Part shown: piece after piece, positions 8,907-17,815 of the stretch
Position numbering within the stretch: the stretch's first letter is position 1
Layout: every line of letters starts with the position of its first letter
Assembly (NCBI RefSeq): GCF_014648395.1
Contig: NZ_BMRA01000012.1
Span: 89,129 to 153,128, forward strand
DNA length: 64,000 nt
Source of the DNA: Micromonospora fulviviridis
Lineage (GTDB): Bacteria > Actinomycetota > Actinomycetes > Mycobacteriales > Micromonosporaceae
Reading direction: 5' to 3'
The notes under the pieces: generated by a model
The model's input: the letters and a program-made list of their open reading frames with translations, nothing else
The model's database searches: none
What the model was told of the DNA's origin: nothing
Program-made: the position numbers and the translations under genes

Positions 8907-11900
8907 TCAGCGGATCCGGTACGCCCGGATGAGCTGCTGCTCCACCTTGTTGCCGGCGTCGTCCCAGGCGGTGGCCCTGAGCGAGACGAACCCGGCGGTC
9001 GACGGGTGCTTGAGCATCGCGGACCAGGCTCCGGTGCCGTCGGCCGTGAGGGTCACCGGCTGCCAGGTGGCTCCGTCGTCGTAGGAGACGCTGAGGGTGC
9101 CGCCGGTCGGCTTGCCGGCTCCGGTCACGCCGTCGATGTGCGTGGCGGTCAGGCCGATCTTCTGCTGGCCACCAGCCTTCACCGAGCCGGTCAGGTCGGT
9201 GTCGATCCGGTAGTCGAGCTGGAGCAGCGGCAGCAGCACCCGCACGTCGGCGGCCGGCCTCGCGGACCGGAAGGTCCACGCCGTCCGGGTGCTCGTGGGG
9301 GCCAGCCACGGACCGGCCGGGAGGGTGCTCTCCTGCTCGAAGCGGTACTCGGCCGCCCCGTCGGTGGCGGGCACGCTCGTCTGCACCGCCTGGGACAGCT
9401 GTTCCCTGCCGACCTGCACGCCGTTCTGATAGAGCCGGGACTTCACGGTGGCCGCGTCGTCGATGCCGGTCATGTCGGTGTCACCGCTGCGCGGCGGCAC
9501 GTTGACGGCCAGGAAGTCGCGGTCCCGGTACGGGAGCCAGAAACCGGGGCCGAGGCGCGGCCGGGTGACCGGCGCGAACCAGTTGCGGGTCAGCTGCTGA
9601 CCGGGCCGGTAGGTCATCTGCTGGTGCCGCTGCTCCCAGCCGGGCAGCAGGTCGGCCTTCTCGTACCACGAGGTGCCCTGCTGGGTGGAGAAGTAGTCGA
9701 CCCGGGTGGACGGCGCGGCGAACGGCTCGTTCGGGCCCTGGCAGGGCGGCCAGTAGTACGGGCGGCAGTCGGCGGCCAGGTCGAAGACGAGCGACGGGGT
9801 GCCGGCGCGGAAGGTCTGGTCCACCCGGGCCAGTTCCTCCTCGGTCGGCGCGTACGTCGGGTCGGTCGGCACCTCGCCCGGCCAGGACCGGAGCAGGTGG
9901 TACTGGTACGGGGTGAACTCCACGGCGGTGCCCCGCAGGACCAGGGTGCCGGCGCGGGCGGCGGCCAGCAGCGGCTCTCCCTGGGCGTGGGTCAGCGAGA
10001 TCACCGGCACGTCGGTGCCACCGGCCTGCTGGTAGTAGCGGCCCGGCTGGTTGTTGACCACGACGAGGAGCGCGGCCCCGGCGGCCTGGGCGGCCTGCGC
10101 CCGGGCGGCCGGCGTGACGGTGTCGTCGCGGGTCACCAGGACGGCCCTGCCCTTGACGTCGAGGCCCTGGTATTCCTCGGGCCGGCCGGTGCCGGCGACG
10201 ACGCCGGTCAGCTCGACCTTGCCGTCGAGCCGGGCGGAGCCGGACTGGTAGAGCGGGTCGAGGTTGACGGTGGCGGGGGTGTGCCCGGCGAGTTTCAGGT
10301 GCGCCACGCCCCGGTCCCACCGGGCCGCGAACTCGTAGCTGCCGCCGGTGATCGGGCCGGTCGGGGCCACGTACACGTCGTCGACCTGGGGGGAGACGCC
10401 GTAGAGGGCGCTGAAGGCCGCGTACTGACCGCCGATGCCGGAGTCCCGGAAGTACTGGATCCGCCGGTAGCTGTCCTCGCTGGGGCGCGGGGTGGTGACG
10501 GTGACCTTGTGCGCCTGCCGGGCGTCCAGCTCCAGGGCCCGGTCGGCGTCGAGCTTCAGGCTCGGGGTGCCCAGCAGGGCGGCGCCGAGCGAGTCGGGTC
10601 CGCCGTCGCCGGCGACCGGCAGGAAGCCGGTGACGGTGTACTCGCCGGGCGGCAGGCGCAGCGCGGGCGCGGTGCCGGTCGCCGGGTCGAGCGCCACGGT
10701 GCGGGTGAAGGTGTCGCCGTAGCGGTAGACGGTCACGTACCCGCCGATCGGCGTGCCGTCGCGGTCGGTGCCCTTCAGCGCGAGGTTGTAGCGCTCCTCC
10801 TCCTTGACCAGGGCGACGGCGGTGTGCACGCCCACCGAGCCGGTCCCGTCGGTGGCGGCCAGGGTGCCGGTGTAGCGGCCGGTGCCGCTGACGGCGTTCG
10901 GGTCGCCGGTCACGGTCGCGGTGGCGGTGCCGCCGGCGGGCACGGTGACCTGCTTCGGGGTGACCGTGCCGAGGGCGGCCGGCTGGCCGTCCGGACCGGT
11001 GACGGTCAGCGCGAGGTCGAGGGTGACCGGGTTGTCGCCGCTGTTGCGGTAGGTGACGGTCCGGCTGACCGGCTGGTCGTCGGAGTGTGGCCAGGCATGG
11101 AAGCCGAGGTCGGCCGAGCCGGTGGCCTGCAGGTCACCGAGGGCGGCCGGGACGTCGAGCCGCCCGGAGCCCACCTGGTACGGCGTGGTGCCGGTGAGCG
11201 TCTTCGACGCCGACATGAGAGCGTCCTTGATCCGGTCGGCGGACCAGTCGGGGTGCCGCGCGGCGACGATGGCCGCGGCGCCGGCCACGTGCGGGGTGGC
11301 CATCGAGGTGCCGTTCATCTTCACGTAGCTGCCGGTTCCGGGACTTGCCGCGGCCCGGGCGGCGAGGATCTGCACGCCGGGAGCGGAGAGGTCCGGCTTC
11401 AGGCCGTTGTCGCCGAAGCGAGGGCCCTGGCTGGAGAAGGCGGCGCGGACGTCCTTCCCGTCGACGGCGGCGACGGTGAGGGCGGCGTCCGCGGCGCCGG
11501 GGCTGCCGATGGTCGCCTCGCCGTAGCTGTTGCCGGCGGCGATGACGAAGAGGGCGCCGGTCTCGGCGGTGAGCCGCTCGACGGCCTGGGCCATCGGGTC
11601 CGTGCCGTCGCTCGGCTCCTGCGACCCCAGGCTCATGTTGACCACCCGGGCGTGCTGGGCGGCCCATTCCATGCCCGCGATGATCCACGAGTTGAGGCCG
11701 GAACCGTTGTCGTCGAGCACCTTGCCGATCACCAGGTCGGCGCCGGGGGCGACACCCTTCTCGGCTCCACCGGAGGCGGCGCCGGTGCCGGCCACCGTGG
11801 AGGCGACGTGGGTGCCGTGCCCGCGGCGGTCGCCGGTGTCCGAGCCGGGCACGAAGGAGACCGCGTCCTTGACCTTCCCGGCGAGGTCCGGATGGGCGGC

Positions 11901-12608
11901 GTCGACTCCGGTGTCCAGGACGGCGACCGTGCTGCCCGTCCCGTCGTACCCGGCCGCCCATGCCGTCGGCCCGCCCACCTGGGCGACGCTGTCGGCCAGG
12001 TCGACGCTGACCCGGCCGTCGAGCCAGACCTTGCCGACACCGCCGGCGAACCGGCCCGGCGTGGTCTCCGGCGCGAGGGCCCGCCAGAACGAGGCGGCAT
12101 CCTTCTTCGCGGTGCTGATCGCCATGCCGTTGATGCTGCGCAGGTCGCGCACCTTGTGGGCCTTCGCCGGCGCGGTGCGCGCCGCGCTCCGGGCGGTGGC
12201 GTTCCCCGGGTACGTCGTGATCAGCGGAAGCTCGGCGGCGTGCCCGTCGTCGAAGCCGTCCTCGATGAGGTCGGTGACGTTGAACAGTTCGCGGTCGAGC
12301 CGGTTCGCGGCGAGGTACGGCAGCACCGCGTCGGGGATGACGTACAGGTCACCGCCGACGGTCTGGGTCTGCACGCCACCGGTGGAGCCGGCGCGCTGGT
12401 CGACGGTGACCACGTCGGGACCGGAGCCCGGGTGGGTGACCCGGACGACGTCCCCGGTGACCAGCGTGACGGTGTCGGTGACGCCGGAGGCGTCCGGTGC
12501 CGGTGCCGTGGGTGACGGTGGTTCGCCTGCGGCGGCCGGCGAACCAGGCGCGGCGGCCAGGGCTGCCGCGACGGTGACGGCGATCAGGCGGCGTGGACTT
12601 CGTCGCAT
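8907..12608 (-). CDS. Large secreted subtilisin-family (S8) peptidase
   Basis: From the ATG at 12608 the protein has 1233 residues. It has an Arg-rich signal peptide with an Ala-rich core, a propeptide-like region (about 40-215) and an S8 catalytic domain: Asp232 in VAVLDTGVD, His264 in GHGTHV and Ser435 in GTSMATPHVAG. Bacterial-Ig/Big-type and beta-sandwich regions follow (about 490-680). A protease-associated-like insert (GRAVLVTRDD ... LLVVVNNQPGRYY) lies near 800-860, and another beta domain is C-terminal. It is predicted to be an extracellular protease. An upstream in-frame start is possible but would place 26 extra residues before the signal peptide. The divergent neighbour is a probable regulator. 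Confidence 0.9.
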   Translation of the reverse strand: MRRSPRRLIAVTVAAALAAAPGSPAAAGEPPSPTAPAPDASGVTDTVTLVTGDVVRVTHPGSGPDVVTVDQRAGSTGGVQTQTVGGDLYVIPDAVLPYLAANRLDRELFNVTDLIEDGFDDGHAAELPLITTYPGNATARSAARTAPAKAHKVRDLRSINGMAISTAKKDAASFWRALAPETTPGRFAGGVGKVWLDGRVSVDLADSVAQVGGPTAWAAGYDGTGSTVAVLDTGVDAAHPDLAGKVKDAVSFVPGSDTGDRRGHGTHVASTVAGTGAASGGAEKGVAPGADLVIGKVLDDNGSGLNSWIIAGMEWAAQHARVVNMSLGSQEPSDGTDPMAQAVERLTAETGALFVIAAGNSYGEATIGSPGAADAALTVAAVDGKDVRAAFSSQGPRFGDNGLKPDLSAPGVQILAARAAASPGTGSYVKMNGTSMATPHVAGAAAIVAARHPDWSADRIKDALMSASKTLTGTTPYQVGSGRLDVPAALGDLQATGSADLGFHAWPHSDDQPVSRTVTYRNSGDNPVTLDLALTVTGPDGQPAALGTVTPKQVTVPAGGTATATVTGDPNAVSGTGRYTGTLAATDGTGSVGVHTAVALVKEEERYNLALKGTDRDGTPIGGYVTVYRYGDTFTRTVALDPATGTAPALRLPPGEYTVTGFLPVAGDGGPDSLGAALLGTPSLKLDADRALELDARQAHKVTVTTPRPSEDSYRRIQYFRDSGIGGQYAAFSALYGVSPQVDDVYVAPTGPITGGSYEFAARWDRGVAHLKLAGHTPATVNLDPLYQSGSARLDGKVELTGVVAGTGRPEEYQGLDVKGRAVLVTRDDTVTPAARAQAAQAAGAALLVVVNNQPGRYYQQAGGTDVPVISLTHAQGEPLLAAARAGTLVLRGTAVEFTPYQYHLLRSWPGEVPTDPTYAPTEEELARVDQTFRAGTPSLVFDLAADCRPYYWPPCQGPNEPFAAPSTRVDYFSTQQGTSWYEKADLLPGWEQRHQQMTYRPGQQLTRNWFAPVTRPRLGPGFWLPYRDRDFLAVNVPPRSGDTDMTGIDDAATVKSRLYQNGVQVGREQLSQAVQTSVPATDGAAEYRFEQESTLPAGPWLAPTSTRTAWTFRSARPAADVRVLLPLLQLDYRIDTDLTGSVKAGGQQKIGLTATHIDGVTGAGKPTGGTLSVSYDDGATWQPVTLTADGTGAWSAMLKHPSTAGFVSLRATAWDDAGNKVEQQLIRAYRIR

Positions 12609-12751
12609 GTGTGGGCCTCTCCATGAAGAGCGTGGATATGGCAGACCATCCGACGGGCCGGCCCGGCCGGGCAACGGATCCACCACGGCGGCTTCCTTCC
12701 ATGACGCAAAACCGCCAGACTCTCTCGCGGGCGAGACGGCGGAGGCGTGAC

Positions 12752-13744
12752 ATGGTGCTGGACGTGCTGGGGTTGAGCAGGAAGGAGTCGGCGGCGTACC
12801 GGGCGCTGGTCGCGCTGCCCTCGGCGGCCCCCGCCGAGCTCGCCGGCCAGGTCGGCGGGGACGAGGACGAGGCCGCGCAACTGCTGGGCGTGCTGGAGGG
12901 CAAGGGGTTGGCGGCGCGCAGCGTCGGGGACACCGCCCGGTTCGTGGCCTCCCCGCCGGCCACCGCGTTCGGCGCGCTGCTGTTGCAACGGCAGAACGAG
13001 CTGCGGCTGGCCGAGTTGGAGCTGGGCTCGCTGACCGAGCTGTACCGGGCGGCGAGCGCCGGCCGGGGGGTCGCCGAGGTGGTGGACGTGATCGTCGGGG
13101 TGCCCGCCCTGCGGCAACGCCTGGAACAGCTCCAACTCGGCGCGCGCAGCGAGGTGATGACCTTCGTCAAGGCACCGGTGGCGATCATCAGCGGTGCGGA
13201 GAACACCGCGGAGGACGCCGCCGTGGCCCGGGGGGTGCACTACCGGGTGCTGCTGGAGCGGGGCATGCTCGACGAGGACGTGGACATCGACGGCATCGTG
13301 GCCGCTCGCAACGCCGGCGAGGACATCCGGATCGCGGAGAGCCTCCCGCTGAAGCTGTTCATCGTGGATCGCGAGATCGCCATCGTCCCGCTGATCACCT
13401 CGTCGGACGTGGCAACCGCCGGGGCGTTGCTGGTGCACCAGAGCGGCCTGCTGGACGCCCTCATCGCGCTCTTCGAGCTGGAGTGGGCCGCCGCCATGGA
13501 GGTGACCACCTCGGCGGACGACTTCGCCGGGACCGGGGTGGACGACCTGGACGTGCAGATCCTGACCCTGCTGCTGACCGGCCTGACCGACCAGGCGGTC
13601 GCCGGTCACCTGCGTACCTCGCTACGGACCGTGCAGCGCCGGGTGCGCCGGCTGATGGACCTGGCCCGGGTGCAGACCCGGATGCAGCTCGGCTACCAGG
13701 CCGCCCGGCGGGGCTGGCTGCCGGGTGAGGCTGCTCACCGCTGA
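12752..13744 (+). CDS. TrmB/LuxR-type helix-turn-helix regulator
   Basis: The ATG at 12752 is chosen because GGAGG lies six bases upstream; this gives 330 residues. The N-terminal 70 residues (LGLSRKESAAYRALVALPSA...) resemble a TrmB-like winged helix. A central domain follows, and a C-terminal LuxR/DNA-binding-like segment (about 265-315) contains LTDQAVAGHLRTSLRTVQRRVRRLMD. Regulators of this build often stand beside large S8 peptidase genes in actinomycetes. The gene is divergent from the subtilase, with 143 bp between the starts, so control of that protease is a reasonable inference. No operator was identified with confidence. Confidence 0.8.
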   Translation: MVLDVLGLSRKESAAYRALVALPSAAPAELAGQVGGDEDEAAQLLGVLEGKGLAARSVGDTARFVASPPATAFGALLLQRQNELRLAELELGSLTELYRAASAGRGVAEVVDVIVGVPALRQRLEQLQLGARSEVMTFVKAPVAIISGAENTAEDAAVARGVHYRVLLERGMLDEDVDIDGIVAARNAGEDIRIAESLPLKLFIVDREIAIVPLITSSDVATAGALLVHQSGLLDALIALFELEWAAAMEVTTSADDFAGTGVDDLDVQILTLLLTGLTDQAVAGHLRTSLRTVQRRVRRLMDLARVQTRMQLGYQAARRGWLPGEAAHR

Positions 13745-13844
13745 GCCGGGCACCGCGCCGACCGACATCCCGGAGGACGGCCCCCGGCTGGGATACCGTC
13801 ACCATCGGGGAGGAGATGTCGGCCTCGGGAAGAGAGGTGGACGG

Positions 13845-16361
13845 GTGGCGAGTCCGAAGGCGCGCGCCGGCCGGGCCGCCGCGCTGCACCGCAGGGCCGA
13901 GGCCACCGCGACCGCGGCGGCCGCGATCCTCGACGAGATCCGGCCCGCGCCCGCCGATCACCACCGGCAGTACGAGCTGGCCGAGCGGCTCCGTGCCGCG
14001 GCGGCGCTCGCCGCACCGGGCTGGGCCGGCGACCCGCTGGAGACACTGACCCCGACGACGCCGCCCGGGGACGGCCCGCCCGCCTTCGTCCGGGTCGGGA
14101 CCGCCGCGCCGCTGGACGACGCCCGGTTCCCAGCGCTGGTGCCGCTGCTCGGCAGCGGACATCTGAGCGTGGACGCCGACGCCGGCGACCCGCGGGTGGC
14201 CGGGCTGCTCCGGGCCCTGCTGCTGCGGCTGTTCGCGGCCAGCCCGGCCGGCGCCCTGCTGGCCCGCGCGGTCGACGGCGGCCCGGACGCCACCCTGGCC
14301 GGTTACGCGCCCCTGGCCGACGCGGGCCTGCTGCCACCGCCCGCCACCGACCTGACCGGGCTCCGCGCGGTGCTGGCCGAGGCCGAGCAGTGGGTGGCCG
14401 CCGGCACCGCCCGTCAACGCGGGCACGACCGTACGCTGCTGCTCATGGTGGCCGCCCTGCCCGACGGGGCCGCACCGTCCGATCTCGACCGGCTCGCCGA
14501 GCTGGCGGCGCAGGGTCCCCGGGCCGGGCTGCACCTGGTGGTGGCCGGCTGGCCCGACACGGTGCCGCTGCCGCAGGCCACCCCGCTCGCGGTGCGCACC
14601 GCGTACGCGCTGGTCGGTGATCCGCCCGCCGCCGGCTTCAGCAGCCCCGGGTCGGAGCCGCCGGGCGGGTTGAACTCCCCGGTCTTCCTCGACGAGGACC
14701 CGCCCGAGGAACTGGTGGCCGGGGTGTGCCGGCGGCTGGTCCGGCAGATCGAGGACGGCTCCCGCCTCGCCCTCACCGACCTGCTGCCCGACGGGGAGCT
14801 CTGGGCGGAGGGTTCGGTCGACGGGCTGACCACGACGGTCGGTGACGCCGCGGGGCGGCCGGTCAGCCTGGGCTTCACCGAGCTGACCCCGCACTGGCTG
14901 GTCAGCGGCCGCTCGCAGGCCGGCCGGTCGGCGTTCCTCACCGACGCGCTCTTCGGCCTGGCCGCCCGCTACGGCCCGGACGAGCTGGTCCTCTACCTGG
15001 CCGACCTCGACGACGGCGAGTCCTTCGTGGAGTTCCTCCAGACCGAGCGGGACCGGTCCTGGGTGCCGCAGGTCCGGGCCGCCGGGATGGCCGCCGACCG
15101 CGAGTACGTGGCGGACCTGCTCGGCGAGCTGGAGGCCGAGCTGCGCCGCCGGGAGGAGGCGGCCCGGCGGGCCGGCGGGCAGCGCTACGCCGAGCTGCGC
15201 CAGCACCAGTCGTTGCCCCGGATCGTCTGCGTGATCGACAACTTCCCGCTGCTGCTGCGTGAGCGGGACCGGCTCGCCACCGACCTGCTCGCCCGGCTGG
15301 ACGGGCTGGCCCGCGCCGCCCGGTCGTACGGGATCCACCTGGTCCTCGCGGGCGAGGGCGACCTCGGCATCGGCGGCCCGCGCGACCCGCTGCTCGGCCA
15401 GTTCCCGGTGCGGGTGGCGCTGCCCGGCGGTTCGGCGGTGCTGGAGCCGACCAACGACTCGGCGGCCGGCCTGCCGGTGGGCAGCGCGGTGGTGAACACC
15501 GCCGGCGGGCTGGGCGGCCCGCGCGGCGCGACCCGGGGCCACGAGCGGATGATCCGGTTCCCGGACCCGCACGAGGACCCCGCGGTCCTCGCCGACCTGC
15601 GGCACCGGCTCTGGTCGGCCCGGCCCGAGGGGGCCGCCCCGCCGGTGGTCTTCGCCGGGTTCGCCCGCCCGCTGCTCGCCAACGACCCGCGACACCGGGC
15701 CGCGCTGAGCGGCCGGGCGCACGCGCCGGCCGCGCTGCTCGGCCGGGCGGTGGACATCCGGCGCTCCACGGTGGCCGTGCCGCTCGGCCCGGCCGCCGGC
15801 CGGAACCTGGCCGTGCTGGGCCGGGACGAGGAGGCCGAGCGGCTGCTGGTCACCGCGGTCCGCAGCGCCGCGGCGGCGCACCCGGGCGCGGCGCGGTTCG
15901 TGCTGGCGCCGCTGGCCAACGGCTCGGCCGAGCCGGCCGGCGTGCTCGCCGCCGAGCTGGCCGGGCGGCACCGGGTGGAGACCGTCGACGTGGCCGGGTT
16001 GCGGGCGGCGATGGCGGCGGACGAGCCGGGCTACCTCGTGGTGTTCGGGCTGGACGTGCCGGACGCGACCGAGCTGCCGCCCGAGCTGCTGCGCGCGCTG
16101 CTGCTGGAGGGCCCGCCCGCCGGCCGCCACCTGCTCGGCTGGTGGCGCACGGTGGCGCCGCTGGCCGGGCTGCTCGGTCCGGAGGGCGAGGTGGACAAGC
16201 TCACCGCCGTGGTGGTCACCGACGTGCCCGGCGCCCGGCTGGAGCAGCTCTTCGACCGGCCGGTGCTCTGGCGACCCCGGCCGGCCCGGGCGGTGCTCTG
16301 GGACGGCCCGGGTGAGCAGGGCACCGTGCTGGTCCCCTTCGGCGAGGGTGTGGGGTCATGA
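13845..16361 (+). CDS. Orphan FtsK/SpoIIIE-like protein with degenerate P-loops
   Basis: The start is taken as GTG 13845, preceded by GAGGTGG, giving 838 residues. Around residues 340-520 the sequence follows the EccC/FtsK ATPase pattern: GRSQAGRS (355-362) at the Walker A position, an LYLADLDDGESF strand, then an RREEAARRAG helix and a Walker B-like PRIVCVIDNF. The invariant Walker A lysine is Arg here. A second such fold begins at NLAVLGRDEEAERLL with an even more damaged loop. ATP hydrolysis is therefore doubtful, and a scaffold or regulatory role is possible. The stop overlaps the next start (ATGA), linking it to a coiled-coil membrane protein. Confidence 0.8.
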   Translation: MASPKARAGRAAALHRRAEATATAAAAILDEIRPAPADHHRQYELAERLRAAAALAAPGWAGDPLETLTPTTPPGDGPPAFVRVGTAAPLDDARFPALVPLLGSGHLSVDADAGDPRVAGLLRALLLRLFAASPAGALLARAVDGGPDATLAGYAPLADAGLLPPPATDLTGLRAVLAEAEQWVAAGTARQRGHDRTLLLMVAALPDGAAPSDLDRLAELAAQGPRAGLHLVVAGWPDTVPLPQATPLAVRTAYALVGDPPAAGFSSPGSEPPGGLNSPVFLDEDPPEELVAGVCRRLVRQIEDGSRLALTDLLPDGELWAEGSVDGLTTTVGDAAGRPVSLGFTELTPHWLVSGRSQAGRSAFLTDALFGLAARYGPDELVLYLADLDDGESFVEFLQTERDRSWVPQVRAAGMAADREYVADLLGELEAELRRREEAARRAGGQRYAELRQHQSLPRIVCVIDNFPLLLRERDRLATDLLARLDGLARAARSYGIHLVLAGEGDLGIGGPRDPLLGQFPVRVALPGGSAVLEPTNDSAAGLPVGSAVVNTAGGLGGPRGATRGHERMIRFPDPHEDPAVLADLRHRLWSARPEGAAPPVVFAGFARPLLANDPRHRAALSGRAHAPAALLGRAVDIRRSTVAVPLGPAAGRNLAVLGRDEEAERLLVTAVRSAAAAHPGAARFVLAPLANGSAEPAGVLAAELAGRHRVETVDVAGLRAAMAADEPGYLVVFGLDVPDATELPPELLRALLLEGPPAGRHLLGWWRTVAPLAGLLGPEGEVDKLTAVVVTDVPGARLEQLFDRPVLWRPRPARAVLWDGPGEQGTVLVPFGEGVGS

Positions 16362-17059
16362 GCGAGACCGGTACGGCGGTGCCGGCGCCCCGGTCCGGCG
16401 GCCCCACGGTCGACGTGGACCCGGCCGGGGCGGCCTGGGCGGACTACGTGGCCGCCGCCCGCCAGCTCGACGGCGTACGCCGGGCGGCGGCGACCGCCGC
16501 GAGCGAGCAGGCCCGGTCGGTGGCGGCGGCCCGGGAGGAGCTGACCGCGGTCCGCGAGCGGCTCGCCCCGCAGCAGTCACGGCTGCGGGAGCTGGGCGTG
16601 CCGGCGATCTCGCTGGTCCCGACGCCACCCGAGGTGACCGAGGCGACCCGGCCGATGGCGGCCGGCCCGGCGGCCGTGCTGGCCGCCCTGCGGTCCGCCC
16701 GGGGCTGGGCGGACTCGGCGGACGACAGTCTCGCCGCGCGCGGCCTGCCCCGGCTGGCCCGCTGGCCGGCGCACCCCCGAAACCTGCTGGTCTACGGTCC
16801 CCTGGCGCTGCTGGTGCCGCTGGTCCAGCTCGTGTTCTTCCTCGTCACCGGCACCGGCCCGCTGACCGTGCTCATGCTGGTGGTGGGGCTGCCGCTGCCG
16901 GCGGTCGCGTTCATGCTGGGCTGGCTCACGGTGGGGCGGCTGTTCCGGCCCCGCCCGGCCGACCGGGTGGACCGGACGCCCCGCTTCGGCGCGCTGGTCT
17001 GCCTGGTTCCGGCGGTGCTGACCACGGCCGGCCTGCTGCTGGCCATGCTGGCCGACTGA
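16358..17059 (+). CDS. Coiled-coil membrane protein coupled to the FtsK-like protein
   Basis: A 233-residue protein whose ATG overlaps the previous stop, implying coupled translation. Residues about 25-85 are Ala/Glu/Arg-rich with heptad-like spacing, probably a coiled coil. Three hydrophobic helices follow (about 146-168, 172-195 and 211-231). No catalytic motif is present. It is probably the membrane partner of the upstream FtsK-like protein, making a two-gene module of unknown function. The module ends at a strong terminator shared with folE. Confidence 0.75.
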   Translation: MSETGTAVPAPRSGGPTVDVDPAGAAWADYVAAARQLDGVRRAAATAASEQARSVAAAREELTAVRERLAPQQSRLRELGVPAISLVPTPPEVTEATRPMAAGPAAVLAALRSARGWADSADDSLAARGLPRLARWPAHPRNLLVYGPLALLVPLVQLVFFLVTGTGPLTVLMLVVGLPLPAVAFMLGWLTVGRLFRPRPADRVDRTPRFGALVCLVPAVLTTAGLLLAMLAD

Positions 17060-17072
17060 CCCCGGACACGGC

Positions 17073-17104
17073 ACAGGGCCCTCCCCGCTTGGGAAGGGCC
17101 CTGT
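17073..17104. terminator. Bidirectional terminator between converging genes
   Basis: A 14-bp stem with one mismatch (ACAGGGCCCT at 17073-17082 pairing with AGGGCCCTGT at 17095-17104, plus CCC/GGG inside) is capped by a GCTT tetraloop. It sits between the coiled-coil membrane protein gene and folE, which converge, so it can serve both. Confidence 0.85.
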
Positions 17105-17114
17105 CTCGCTGCGG

Positions 17115-17690
17115 TCAGCGCGGGATGATCAGCGCCATCGCCTCGGCGCGCGACTTCGCGTCGTGCTGGAGGGTGCCCCGGACCGCCGAGGTGATCGTCT
17201 TGGCACCGGACTTCTGGATGCCGCGCATCGCCATGCACATGTGCTCGCACTCGAGCACCACCACGACGCCGCGCGGCGCCAACTTGGCCATCAGCAGGTC
17301 GGCGATCTGCGAGGTCAGCCGCTCCTGCACCTGCGGGCGCCGGGCGAACACCTCGACCAGCCGGGCCAGCTTGGACAGGCCGGTGATCCGGCCGTCCGGC
17401 CCGGGGATGTAGCCGATGTGCGCGCTGCCCCGGAACGGGAGCAGGTGGTGCTCGCAGAGGCTCATCACGTCGATGTCCCGGACGAGCACCAGCTCCTCGT
17501 GGTTGGCCTCGAAGGTGGTGCTGAGCACCTGCGCCGGGTCGACCCGCAGGCCGGCGAAGAGCTCGGCGTACGCGCGGGCGACCCGGGCCGGCGTCTGCTG
17601 GAGACCGTCCCGGTCCGGGTCCTCGCCGACCGCGACGAGGATCTCCCGGACCGCCTTCTCGATGCGGGCCAGGTCGACGCTCTCCTCCAC
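17115..17690 (-). CDS. folE: GTP cyclohydrolase I
   Basis: FolE converts GTP to 7,8-dihydroneopterin triphosphate, the first step of folate synthesis. The family signatures are clear: the zinc-site motif CEHHLLPFRG, LSKLARLVEVFARRPQVQ, and ECEHMCMAMRG with the other zinc cysteine. The GTG at 17690 gives 191 residues, close to the usual length of about 200. However, the same frame stays open and protein-like upstream (LDYVAARLISGKLTGRPVEE) as far as a CTG at 17819 that overlaps the ftsH stop, which would give 234 residues. It follows ftsH on the same strand, an order also known in Mycobacterium. Confidence 0.95.
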   Translation of the reverse strand: MEESVDLARIEKAVREILVAVGEDPDRDGLQQTPARVARAYAELFAGLRVDPAQVLSTTFEANHEELVLVRDIDVMSLCEHHLLPFRGSAHIGYIPGPDGRITGLSKLARLVEVFARRPQVQERLTSQIADLLMAKLAPRGVVVVLECEHMCMAMRGIQKSGAKTITSAVRGTLQHDAKSRAEAMALIIPR

Positions 17691-17815
17691 CGGCCGCCCG
17701 GTCAGCTTGCCGCTGATCAGGCGGGCGGCGACGTAGTCGAGCGCGTCGTCCCCGTCGGGCTCGGTCGCGGAGACGGGCAGCTCCCGGTCGCGGGAGCTGG
17801 CCGTCGGGTCGGTAC

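Noticed and set aside
8895..12515. A 1206-codon open frame on the plus strand across the subtilase gene
   Set aside because: It runs antisense to an intact catalytic domain, has no recognisable domains and arises from the high GC content.
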